A DNA stretch of 38,351 bases from Termitomyces sp. T153 (Eukaryota > Basidiomycota > Agaricomycetes > Agaricales > Lyophyllaceae). Both the position numbers and the translations under genes were made by a program. The stretch's first letter is position 1; each line of letters begins with the position of its first letter. The stretch lies in assembly GCA_018296165.2 (NCBI GenBank), contig JACKQL020000229.1, positions 1-38,351 on the forward strand. Reading direction: 5' to 3'. Of this stretch, positions 12,591 to 22,702 are shown piece by piece. The notes beneath the pieces were generated by a model. It had not been told where the DNA came from. It saw nothing but the letters and a program-made list of their open reading frames with translations, and did no database searches.

Positions 12591-12839
12591 TATTGGCAAG
12601 GGGATTTTGAGGTGCATCACCCCACCAAGGGAAGATGAATTAGGAAGGTGGTACTGTACAGATGGAGGATAAGGATTGGAATGGAACATGGGAGCACCTC
12701 AGTCATTGATATACTGACTGAGGTAAGCCCCAATTACTTATATATCATACAAATACTTATGATACTACAGTACATTGACCAACAGGTACTTAGACATTAA
12801 TACAGTTGTTGATACACCAACTGAATACATTGACCAACA
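12591..12839 (+). repeat. Copia 3' LTR, CpG-free
   Basis: It is the partner of 8168-8413. I see no CpG. Most positions with CpG in the 5' LTR have TG or CA here, for example GATCGGA versus GATTGGA and CACCGACT versus CACCAACT. The usual purine tract just inside the LTR is poorly preserved (GAAGATGGGAAGATGG nearby). Confidence 0.88.
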
Positions 12840-13029
12840 CCAACTTTTGATATGTATGTGACTCATCAGTCTATTCCAGACAAGTTACTCTGCTTATGAA
12901 TTTGTTATGTATCTCATGCATTCCTTGCTACCTTTTGCTATTGCACTTCCTTGATATACAGCTTACATACACCACATACCTAACATCAATCAATTTGTAC
13001 TGTACATGCTATCTACATATTGATTGCCA
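12840..13029 (+). pseudogene. HNH-like family, copy B, right part (3' end)
   Basis: The stretch starts with CCAAC (the right target-site duplication) and continues as a TG/CA-decayed version of the family's 3' end. CATCAGTCTATTCCAGACAAG matches the CATCGGACGAAGTCTATTCC type in copies A, C and D. The conserved 3' untranslated words (TATTGC-CTTCCT, ATCAATCAATTTGTAC) follow. It is the downstream half of the copy interrupted by the copia element, and it is CpG-free although the left half is not. Confidence 0.75.
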
Positions 13030-13450
13030 TCCATGTACATCATTGTAATCATATGGTAATTTGGCAGCACTCAATTCTCAGATTGATTCATTGTTGAATG
13101 TGTCTGAAACATGACATGTGAGGCTCCTGAGGGATCCACACAAGCATGTGCAGTGTATGTGTGTGTACAAAGCATTACACATCAAATTTGCATTGAATTG
13201 TTGGGCCATACTAGTAACAACTGAAGTGCTGACCTCTCAAGGCTTGGTGATGATGAAAGCCCACCTCTTGACATATACATGCCTCATTGGATGAAGTCTA
13301 TTTCATGCATGTTTTCCAATTTATAAATTCACTATTTATCTTGTACATTGCTTGTTACCTATTGCCATTGCATTTCCTCAATATACAGTAGGGATGCCAT
13401 GCACATACCCAGCATCAATGAATTGGTACATCCCATCTGTCATGACCCAC
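13030..13450 (+). pseudogene. HNH-like family, copy E, internal-deletion derivative
   Basis: 13185-13245 matches the region upstream of copy A at 6540-6600. It is joined at about 13245 directly to the family's 3' end (GCCTCATTGGATGAAGTC and the 3' untranslated words up to about 13440). The whole coding centre is missing. All CpGs are lost. Nothing could be translated from it. Confidence 0.6.
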
Positions 13451-14350
13451 TCCCAGACCTTCAGACCTCTTTCTAAGCTGAGCATGCTTTGCAATTCACA
13501 CACAGAGCTTCATATCCTGGCCAGACTCAGCTGTCCCTTTTGGCGCTGCCCCATACCAGGCCCAGGACTCAACAGTGCATCTTCCACTGCTTCCCTGTTC
13601 TTTTGCACCCAGTTCCCTGATGTCAACATGGCAGTCATTGTAGCTATTGTCTCACACAACTTCAAGGCAATGGACTTCCACAAACTTGACCCCATGAACT
13701 GTGATAAGGAGACAGCATAACCAACCAGTTCAAAGTCAGCAACCAGTCAAGAAAAGAGTATAAGATGCCTTTCTCCATCAACATTCCTCTGCAGACATAT
13801 TTTGACATCCTTGCATTCCATGTCAACAACATGGCAGCCACCAGCTCTTTCTTCTGGTACACAGCTCACCTAGTAAAGCTGGTTGTGGAATATGAGTAGT
13901 CGGTGGTGTATGACTCCCACACCATGTTCTTCAATCACAGGTGAGCTGAGATGGCAGCAGGTGATTTCTCTCAGTGGGGAAAGTGGGATAACAACCTCCT
14001 CTCCAAACACATCTACATGCACTGCAAGGCTTCCCCAGCAAAGCATGGGAAGCCCAACCTGGGATTGAACTCCAATGAAGGCTGCAGGAAATTACAAGAA
14101 GCGATGCCCAGCACCCCATGCCCATGGGGCCACCCATGTGCACCACATGTGGCAAGGCAGATCACAGTAAACACCAGCATAAGGATTAGGCCAGAGGCAA
14201 GTCATCATTGGCTTCTCAGGGGATTGCTCAGTAAGCTATGACTGCATCAACCTAAAAGTCTGCATTACCAGACCAGTCCACAATCAAAACTCTATCCACA
14301 GACATTCAAACATGATCATTGTGAACATACAGCCAAACATGTTGTATCTT
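13451..14350 (+). pseudogene. Remnant of an unidentified repeat-type protein
   Basis: Plus-strand frames carry pieces that read like one degraded protein: FKAMDFHKLDPMN near 13660, FWYTAHLVKLV near 13855, and FSQWGKWDNNLLSKHIYMH near 13967. They are split by stops and frameshifts. The style suggests a transposable-element protein, but I cannot name its family. CpG is nearly absent. Confidence 0.35.
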
Positions 14351-15127
14351 GTATTGAGGAAGAATCCTTGATCATTGTATCCTCAGGAATATTCTACTTT
14401 CATCAACTATTGATAATTCAACCAGTGAGCAATAAAGGAGGAAGAGAGATACCAAACTCATGACTTCATACATAAAGGCCTGAGGTACAACATGGCAAAG
14501 CTGAACTTTATTGGATGTCCTATATCCAAGAGTAACAAGGCAAAAACAAGTTGTTCCCTGGGGAAACTCATAATCCATTGTCTTAACCATAGCCTCACCA
14601 TCTGCTTCTTTTGACTGGATAGAAGCAGTTGATCACTGTTCCTTGCTTTCTGAGGCATCATGTAGGTCTCAATTATCTTTGTAGAGACAACAGCTTCCTA
14701 TTCTGTTCAGAATACATAATTGCATCAATTGCAAATGCAGATTTCACAGTCAACATTCAAGAGTTTAACCACAGGACAAACTTGGTCACTGGGTCACTCC
14801 AAGCTGAACAAGCCTGTGACATCCTGGTGGTAACACTTATATTGATAGAATAAAGCCAAACAGTGGTGGAGGATTATCTGGTGGTTTTCATGTGACAACA
14901 ATATCCTCATCATTCCTATTGATTTTGACTAGGAGCACAGTCTACTGGTCTATATTGAAAAGCTAAAGATTATAAAAGTTAGTACTAACAAAGTAAATTT
15001 ATAAACTGTCACACTTACATTTGTAAACTATTGAGAATATCTATACTACACTGTCAACTCATATACATTAGGTGCTGAAATTCACAGAGTTTAGCAATTT
15101 AGTGTTTCAATCTATCAAAAGTTACAC
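14351..15127. other. Sequence downstream of the Helitron helicase end
   Basis: No gene was recognised. On the minus strand this lies after the helicase stop, so it may be the Helitron's 3' non-coding part. The word ACACTTACATTTGTAAAC occurs twice, near 15011 and 15124. I found no clear CTRR end with a hairpin. Confidence 0.35.
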
Positions 15128-15717
15128 TTACATTTGTAAACCATTCAGGATTTCTTGATAGACAATCTTAGCAGTCTTTCTTGCTGTATTTTCTAAATCC
15201 AAAATGACTTTGATACAATCTCCTGATATGCACTGAGAAAGTGCAACATAAAGTTGGCCATGTGCAAAGACTGATGATCAAATGTCCAATCCAACATGCT
15301 TGACTGATTGACCTTGAGACTTGTTGATTGTCATAGCAAAGGCCAATTGAACTGGAAATTGTCTCCTGTGCAATGGAATTGGCAAATCTTCTTCAGAAAC
15401 ATCCATGTTGATCCTTTGAATTGAAACAACTGATCCTGCAAACTTGGCATCTCCATTAATGATCTGGCATCTAAAAACTCTGGTGCTGATGTGGGTGATG
15501 ATCATTCTTGTTCCACTACAAAGTCCTTTGGTTGTATCCAGATTTTTGAGGAGCATCACAGGAACACCAATCTTGAGAGCTAATTTAGCCAAAGGCAAAC
15601 TACAAGTCAAACAAGTGTTAACTTGTTTGTGAAGTGGGAACCTGAACTTCTGTGAAAGAAGTTCACTGCTACTAGTTACAATCAGCATGTTAAAATTTTT
15701 GATGTGCACCTTCCACA
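15128..15717 (-). pseudogene. Helitron helicase (PIF1-like), C-terminal fragment
   Basis: The minus strand reads a typical PIF1/RecD-type C-terminus of a Helitron RepHel protein: GVPVMLLKNLDTTKGLCSGTR, then the MTINKSQGQS motif, VGLD, and after one stop [14 protein letters not shown], ending at TAA 15128. The single in-frame TGA at 15278-15280 stands where the family has arginine, so it is most simply a CGA-to-TGA change. Everything upstream (nuclease and most of the helicase) is missing; the fragment breaks off at about 15717, where Ty3-like sequence begins. Helitrons move by rolling circle; this piece cannot. Confidence 0.88.
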
Positions 15718-16161
15718 ATGGGCACTGTGGTGACCATGGAAGGTCAGGTGCTTGGGCCTAGGTCTGAGACAGAGTTTGATGGAGCATTGAAGAGTGCTCC
15801 ACATGGGATGTCAGAATTTGCCATGTCACACCATGACAGGGGAAGGGAGAGTGCTATGATGCCAGGAGGACTGCTAGCAGTTACTCTGGTATGACCACCT
15901 AAAGGTGGTCAGGAGGGTGTCACAGTGGAGGGCTTGCAAGAGCCCTCAGATCTGATAGTGGAGCCAGGAGGTGCTGTGGCAGTGGCAGACAAAGGGAAAA
16001 CCTCCTTGTATGTGCCCACAGTGCTGAGGCTGGAAGGACTTTGATCCTTCCCAGTTGCCATGGGAGGTCAGATCAACTCCTCAATGGTGGGAACACTGCT
16101 AAGGAGTGAAGAAGACTCCTCATATAGGGCTCACAGTCCTGTATGATTGTGAGCTGGGCCT
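15718..16161 (+). other. Leader of the Ty3 gag-protease unit
   Basis: It contains no gene of its own. Short frames with stops lead into the gag-like region. The left LTR of this element was not found. Confidence 0.35.
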
Positions 16162-18515
16162 GTGCTGAGTATGCAATTGGCAGCCCCAGCAGCATTCATT
16201 GAGACAATACTAGAGGATGTCAGAGACACCTCTGATATGGATGGTGAGGCTCATCCAGATGACATCCTTTGTAGAAGGGTGATGGCATTCTGGCAGAACA
16301 ATGTTGAGGTCCCTAAGGCCTCAACTCAGCAACATTTAGCTGCTAGAGTTGCTAAACACATTGCTATTTAGAGGTCATTTGGAGATGACATTATTCCAAC
16401 AGATCCAGTGAAATATATGGATATTTACATGCTATTCTTAGCATAGGAGGTAACAGATTACCTCCAGCACAAGAAGCTGCAGGGATTGCAGGCATTGTCT
16501 GTGATGCCATCTCCTTATCTTGGTGGGGCCTATGTGCCCCCACTGTCTCCAGTCAGTGAAGTGTTGACTCTGTTGCAAGTGCCATAACAGCCTGGTGAGA
16601 TGCTGCATGATTATGGCTAGACAGGCTGCTGTGGACTGTCAACATTGGGCCACATTGGGCACAATCATAGTACCAGACTTAGCATCTACTGATGCAGGGT
16701 TGGTGATTATGGTAGAGCAACCAGTGGTGTGGCATAGATATGGTTGGTCTACATGGAGAGTGCTGATTTGGGAAGATTGAATTGCTCTACAGTGATTTTG
16801 CAATGGGGACATGGAGGACTTTGGACAGTCCTATGTGGACAATTAAGGGGTGGTGTTCCAAGAGAATACCACTTATGATGCATGGCCAGAAGGGTATGTT
16901 CCACTGGAACAAACCAGGCCAATTAAGAAGGAGGAGCATGATTCTTGCTCCCTTCTCAGAGATGGAAATGTTGGGACTGGTTAGAGCCCTGCAGATTTCT
17001 AGAGATACATAGGTCAAGGAGCAAATGCTTGTTCAAACTTGTCTGGGGAAAGACTTGTTAGTGGAGGAGAACCTGGATGGGGATCACCAGAGAGTGATTC
17101 TGTGTCCTCTCCTCCATTTATGCTACACTGTATACCTGAAGGTCTGGGAGGAGGAGGTGGAGGTCCAGGAAGAGGACCACCTTTTCCTGGTTGTGGACCA
17201 CTGCCACTTCTGGGAGGAGGCTTGTCTGATCCAGGAGGACCAGGTGATGGCCCTTTTGGTGAGGATGATGGTGTGGGATGCAGAGCTGTAAGGATGAGGA
17301 CTACAGTCCTCCAAGAGAGACAGCCATGGTTTTCAATGCCACTACAACATTGTGGATGCTTTGCAACTCCAGGGGTGGAGGAGGCCTATGAATATCACTG
17401 CCAGGCAATGCATGATTGTCTGAGGGCAGTGATTGAGTAGTTGCTTGCAGTATGTCTTGCAATACCAGAAGGACTCAAGCTGAGGTGGAGTGATCCATCA
17501 AAGATGATCACTCCCTATGCTGGGTCTGCCAAGTTCAGTGAACTTGAAGACTGGCTGATGAGCATCTGTGTATTCTACACCAGTATGGTGGGGATGGGTG
17601 CAATCATGAGAATGTCTGATTATGATGGACTTTTTAGCTGTGAGTGTGCTGAAATGGTACCTATGACATGTAATACATGTCAATAGGGCCCAGTCCCACT
17701 AGAGGTTTGAGGATGTGATCCTTGGACTGTGTGACCAGTTTATACAGCCTTCAACAATTAAAGATGCATGTGATGCATTCTGCAATGGTGTATGCAGTTG
17801 AAGAAGGAGTGCAAGGCTTCTATGGTGCCTTGCTTGACCATGCTCAAAACATGGCCATGTTCCCTGACAAATTTACCATTTGTGACTGGCTTTTGGAGGG
17901 AATACCCTCTGACATGCTTGTTGCATTAATACACAATGGCAGGCTGGCTCCCAAAGTAATACAGTTGAGGAGTTTGTCTCAGAGGCCAAGGCCTATGATA
18001 ACAGCATTAAAACTGCTGTGCACTACTTAGAGTGCAGCAAGAAAAGTTGGTCAGGATGGCAGCTGTTGCTAGCAGCAGTGCAGTTTCCAGCAATTGGGAC
18101 TGAAATGGCTAAATGGACAGAGGTGACTAGACAACATAGTCAGTCATAGCTGTCTAGGTCAGCTAAGAGGCCTGCTATATGTGTGGCCTCAAGACCTATG
18201 CAGCTGAAAGGTGGTATGAGCCAGGAGCCTTCCCAACCTGTAGCTGCAGTGCAGGCAGCAAGGAAACATCTTGCTGCAGGTAAAAATGTAGTGGCCATAG
18301 CATCAGGCCAACTCAGCAAGGATGCTGGGCAGTCTGCAAACTGTTATAAGTGTGGAAAGGCTGTGCACTTTGCATGTGAATGCAGGGAGCTGGCTAAGCT
18401 AGCTCCCTGTGTATTTGTGTGGGCAGCTCATACAGCTGCTCCATCAGATGTGGGGGAAGCCAATGATGAGCAAGAGGAAGAGCCTGCTGAGGCTGATGTT
18501 GAGGATGTGTTTTAG
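16162..18515 (+). pseudogene. Ty3/gypsy gag, decayed
   Basis: The N-terminal part is weakly conserved. A glycine/proline-rich stretch lies at about 17140-17280. The gag core starts near 17441 (Y-AGSAKFSELEDWL) and continues in other frames (W-RFEDVILGLCDQFIQPST near 17705; VQGFYGALLDHAQNMAMFP at 17808; EFVSEAKAYD near 17970). It ends with a complete CX2CX4HX4C zinc knuckle near 18342-18383 (CYKCGKAVHFACEC). In the knuckle, a cysteine stands where arginine is usual in HFAREC, again consistent with CGN to TGN. Stops and frameshifts break it. Confidence 0.8.
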
Positions 18516-18785
18516 TCTGATGGGACTTAGGAGCATGGTGAAGAGTATGTTGAATTGGAAATGTATGACAACAAGTACTATACTTGTGGTAGTGATGGTG
18601 AGGGACTATTTGCCCTCATGGAGGTCCCTACTGGCAGGCATAGGGAGAAAGAACCTAGCAACAAGGTTTTCATGTGAAAGGTGTGGCTTGTGGCATCCAA
18701 GGATGCTATGGACCACCCAGTGTTGCCAGCATGAAACAAAGAATGTCTATTTACTTGGGTAGAGGTGAATGGCCACTGAGCATGG

Positions 18786-19160
18786 ATGCTGTGGGATTCA
18801 GGGAGTACTACCTCCAGAATCATTCCATTGTTTGCTCATGTGGCTGGGATATGGGTGGCACTATTGGCCACCCCCATCACCCTGCAGCTGGGAATGATTG
18901 GAAGTCATTCCATTGTGAACTATGGTGCCAGGGTTACTTTGAAGGTTCCCAGCAAGATTTGCAATGTCTATGTAGACATTGCAAACTTTTATTGCTATGA
19001 CTTGATTGTAGGGACACCATTCTTGAGGACCCATAAGGTTCTCCTTGATTTTGCAAATGACCAAGTGGTCATTGATGGAAAGGCAACTCCAGCTCATAAG
19101 TTGGAGCTGGAGGATGCTGATGGCTGTGCACAACACTTCCATAGTGGAGAAGTTGCATAA
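18786..19160 (+). pseudogene. Ty3/gypsy retropepsin (gag-pol protease)
   Basis: An open frame of about 124 codons reads an aspartic protease of the retroviral type. The catalytic motif is DSGST, followed by the LQLG flap area and the closing YDLIVGTPFL hydrophobic-G block, in the expected spacing. It would cleave the Gag polyprotein. It follows the gag knuckle and is followed by stops, with no reverse transcriptase. Confidence 0.85.
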
Positions 19161-19339
19161 TGAGTGGCCCTGACTCTTTAGTAGACTCAATTGGCCCACC
19201 ATAGAAGAGGTAGCAGATGAGGGTGAGGTTTGGGTAACTAAGAGTCTACCCAATGACCACCCATTGCTGTTGGTCTCTAAATAAGAGTATCAAAAGAGTA
19301 CTCTTCAGGAGGGGGGGAGAGTATGCCAGAAGGATTGAA
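19161..19339 (+). other. End of the Ty3 unit with polypurine tract
   Basis: After the protease a short region is read through broken frames to TAA near 19280. A run AGGAGGGGGGGAGAG at about 19307-19321 looks like the polypurine tract that precedes a 3' LTR. TATGCCAGAAGG follows, but only a short piece remains before LINE sequence starts. Confidence 0.45.
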
Positions 19340-20586
19340 TTGATTCTTTGAAGGCAAGGGAAAGGAAGATTTGGGACAGACCAACAATCTCTTTGATGTC
19401 CTCAACAGCACCATGCAAGAGTGTCCACTATCCATGCTTTTTTATGCATTTTACAATGCCCACTCATTCTAGTAGCCCTCTTCAACTCCAAATCTGAGAT
19501 GTCAATTGGTTTTGTGAATGACTCCATAATGCTGGCAATAGCCAAGACTCTCCATGACACTCACCACATTCTGGTAAACATGATGCAGTGGGCCAGAATC
19601 CATGACTCTGCTTCTAGAGTGAAGAGACTTGGCTCAATTGCCATGACCAACAAGCTCCTGCCCTCTCAAAGGCAAGCAGCCAAGACCACCATGGGTGCCT
19701 TACACACAACTGCTGGTGATGTTCTAGACCTGCATGCTAACCTCCTGCCTGTATATCTCCTCTTCTACAAAGTCTTGTATTGAGCAGTGGTGCATCTCTC
19801 CTCTCTTCCTGCATCTCACCCTCTCTACTCTGGTCTACAGAGCAGTGCAACATGATGTTGCATGGCATTGTTCCCCCCACCACCACCTTTTCCATGTCAC
19901 TGAAGTCAATCCCACCTGTATCAAAAGTGGTCTGGCACTGCCCCAATTACCTCCAATCCTTCACAACTCACATCAAGGAGGACAAGGATGCAGCATGGTC
20001 TTCTGTACAACACCCATATCTGTCTACTGTGATGGATTGGGCTTTGAGGACAACATAGGTGCCTTAGCAGTGCTATACATCAAAGGCTGCAAGATACAGT
20101 CCCTACCATTCAACCTTGGCCACAAGTCCCAACACACCATCTATGAGGCAGAATTGGTAGGTGTTATAATGGTGTTACACTTACTGATGTCCCTAGGCCA
20201 CAAACTCCCTGCCAAGGCCATTATCAGATGTGACAGCCAGGCCACAATCAAGGCAATGCTTGACTAATGCCCCCACTCTGGGCACTACCTCCAAGACCAA
20301 GTCCATACTACTGCCAAACCCCTCCAAATACACCAAGATATGCTCATCAGAGCAAGGGAACACAAGTCTGCAATGTGCCAAGGCACCAAGTAGACTGATT
20401 GGTCATGCAATGTCATTGACCTGCAACTGTACTGGACACCAGGTCTTGATTTCAAGCCCAACAAGTGTGCTGACAAGCTGGCCAAACAGGCTGCTCAGAG
20501 TCACTCCAGAACATCTAAGCTCCTTTCCCTGTCACTTTGCTGCCCCCTCCTCCCATCAGCATTCCTGCCACCTGGCAGGCTGCCCT

Positions 20587-20766
20587 CAATTCTCTCCACC
20601 TGAAGTGGAAAACCTGTTTGAAAAGCTCCCCCTGATACCCACTCATCCACATTATAGACCAATCCCTCCCATCAAAGAAGTACATGCAACTCACACAGCA
20701 CCTCATCAGATGCAACTTGGCACTCCTTACCCAGCTCTGCACAAGCCACATAGTGCTCAACCACTA
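20587..20766 (+). repeat. Internal direct repeat of the LINE, first copy
   Basis: About 180 bases, nearly identical to 20934-21113 (CCACCTGAAGTGGAAAACCTG to the block around AGCCACATAGTGCTCAA). It covers the segment between the RNase H domain and the zinc tail. Confidence 0.85.
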
Positions 20767-20933
20767 ACAGATGATTATTGGAGGATTGAGTCCAACAAGT
20801 CCAGCTGTGAGTCCAACAAGTACAGGTATGACTCATTGATACCAGAGAAAATAATGGTAGTCATGCATTCCCAGATGATTATTGGAAGATTGGCTGCATG
20901 GAGTGGTTGTGTGAGTCCAGCTGTGAGCCCTGC

Positions 20934-21113
20934 CAATTCCCTCCACCTGAAGTGGAAAACCTGTTGGAAAAGCTCCCCCTGATACCCACTCATCCACATT
21001 ATAGACCAATCCCTCATATCAAAGAAGTACATGCAACTCACACAGCACCTCATCAGATGCAACTTGGCACTCCTTACCCAGCTCTGCACAAGCCACATAG
21101 TGCTCAAACACTA
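20934..21113 (+). repeat. Internal direct repeat of the LINE, second copy
   Basis: It is the partner of 20587-20766 at an offset of 347 bases. The 167-base spacer holds two further short duplicates (CAGATGATTATTGGA and GAGTCCAGCTGTGAG). Confidence 0.85.
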
Positions 21114-21390
21114 CCTCTTCCATGTATGCCAGTTATGCCTGCACTGTGGCAATCTAATTGTCAAGACTATGTGCCATCTCCACCTAGGGTGCCCCCACTA
21201 CCTGCATGAATGTCACCACCACCTAGTCTGAAAGCTGAAACACAAAGCTGAGTCAATCTCTTACCTCTTCACAACCACCAATGTCCTAGCACACCTATTT
21301 AAGTTCTTACATGCAACCAAACATTTTGCCCCCCTGAACAAACTGGCCACCAACAGAGAGGCAGCTAGCACCTGGACATGTCCTCATTCA

Positions 21391-21785
21391 CTCTCTTACA
21401 ACCTTACTAATATTGGCACCAGTTTATACCCCCCCACCAGATCTACACTTTACTGCTTCTATTATGGGGCCAGCACACAACTGCATTGCTTGACCCTCAG
21501 CTTCCCACTTTGTGGGTGGCACTCATTGCTGCCATCTCCAGATCCCACTAGTCACATCTTGATAGGGCCCTAACAGTGGGGCATGGTCTGGAATGGTGAA
21601 GGAAAGCTGGCCTGTTCATTCTCTGTGTATGTGGGGGGTGTGCCATTCTGTGGCCCTCATAATTACCTAGCCTCCAATGTACTGTACAACATGGCACTAT
21701 GTGTCATGGACAATAAATCAGACTTAAAAAAAAGCATAGTTGCTGTCCTTGCTGCCCATAGACTGGTCGTTTTGCTCATCTCAAC
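21391..21785. other. Junction sequence between the LINE and the minus-strand gag
   Basis: No gene was recognised. It is CpG-poor and may contain the end of either neighbour. A short poly-A run lies near 21725-21732. Confidence 0.3.
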
Positions 21786-22702
21786 TTAGATCTGTCTCTT
21801 GAAGTGTTCCTGTCTTTCAGAGTTTAAACTCTTCAAAGTCAGGGTTACTTTGTTGAGTTCTTTCTTTACTATATCTCTGAACTGCATATTTGAGTTGATA
21901 GCAATGGCTGGACCTGCTGAGGACTTTACAAATACCCCATTCATTGCACTAGTATGAGATTCTGCTACATGCTCTGTGGCTGCCATAACTTCTGTTACAG
22001 GGTACTGATCAGTGGCATGCCTTCTGGCTAACACTACACATCATTTTGGCATTGTGGCCTAAATGCATAACTGGCTCTTTACTTCTGCAATGAATACTTT
22101 GTCCAAATAGCTGAAGAAATTCATCACCATCTCTCTGTCTGGCACTGCACTGCAGGGTGCTCTACATTATTCATGAGCTTTACATGATGTACTTGGAACT
22201 CTCTTATAGTCTTTGATTCTATTAAGTCTGATATCTTAATATTTTGTTTCTTAGCAGCAGCATTTTCAAGGACTTCAATAGATCCTTTATCAACATATAC
22301 TAATTTGCCACAGCTCTTTATTATAGCCTTTTTAAAGGTCTCAAAATCTGTAGCATCCTTGTATTCTATACATGCCATCCACTGTTCTTCTGTTTTTGCA
22401 TCTGCATAATGACATAAAGTCTCTTTACATGTTATGCTGTTAGCAATACCCATGCTCCTCAAACAATGCTTCCATTTGCCTGATAAAGCACAGTAACTTG
22501 CTCTTCTTCTGCACCCAGTCTTGCAGAGAGCCTGTGCTAACTCAACATCCTTGCCAGACATAGTTCTTGTTTGTGAATGGGTTCTAATACCAGTGGGAGG
22601 TGTCATTTGAAAGGAAGGTGGAAGAGGTATTGGATTCAATCTGCTCTGGGGAGCAGAAGTGATACATCTAGGGTTGGGTGCCTGTGGTGTCTTACAAGAC
22701 AA
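21786..22702 (-). pseudogene. Ty3/gypsy-type gag, second element
   Basis: The minus strand has an open frame of 192 codons (22124-22702) that resembles Agaricomycete gypsy gags: a proline-rich start, a core with HYADAKTEEQW, DFETFKKAI and a REFQ-HHVKLM helix. A second frame at 21786-22034 continues the same protein (MNGVFVKSSAGPAI and an RDIVKKELNKV helix). A frame break lies between them. The zinc knuckle and pol are absent, so the element is truncated at about 21780. Confidence 0.65.

Larger units (their letters stand above)
8168..12839 (+). mobile_element. Ty1/copia LTR retrotransposon, complete but dead
   Basis: The element is 4,672 bp long, with two LTRs of about 246 and 249 bp ending TATTGG...CCAACA and a CCAAC duplication on both sides. 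The domain order is gag, protease, GAG-pre-integrase with integrase, reverse transcriptase, RNase H, which is the copia order. It sits inside HNH copy B: left flank 7915-8167, right flank from 12840. The interior has many stops and substitutions at catalytic residues. CpG is retained up to about 9.8 kb and nearly absent after that. Confidence 0.92.
19340..21390 (+). pseudogene. LINE retrotransposon, 5'-truncated (RT end, RNase H, zinc tail)
   Basis: The sequence begins inside the reverse transcriptase: CPLSMLFYAFYNA near 19410, then the active-site box, which reads IGFVNDS where FVDD is expected (about 19507). The RNase H domain follows at 20010-20510, with its acidic residues visible in YCDGLG, YEAEL, RCDSQA and CADKLAKQA. 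A C-terminal cysteine/histidine tail (CQLCLHCGN, HLHLGCPHYLHECHHH) ends near 21230, then NVLAHLFKF near 21290. Stops and frameshifts are many. This order is seen in RNase H-bearing fungal LINEs. Loss of the 5' part is typical of LINE insertion. Confidence 0.85.
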
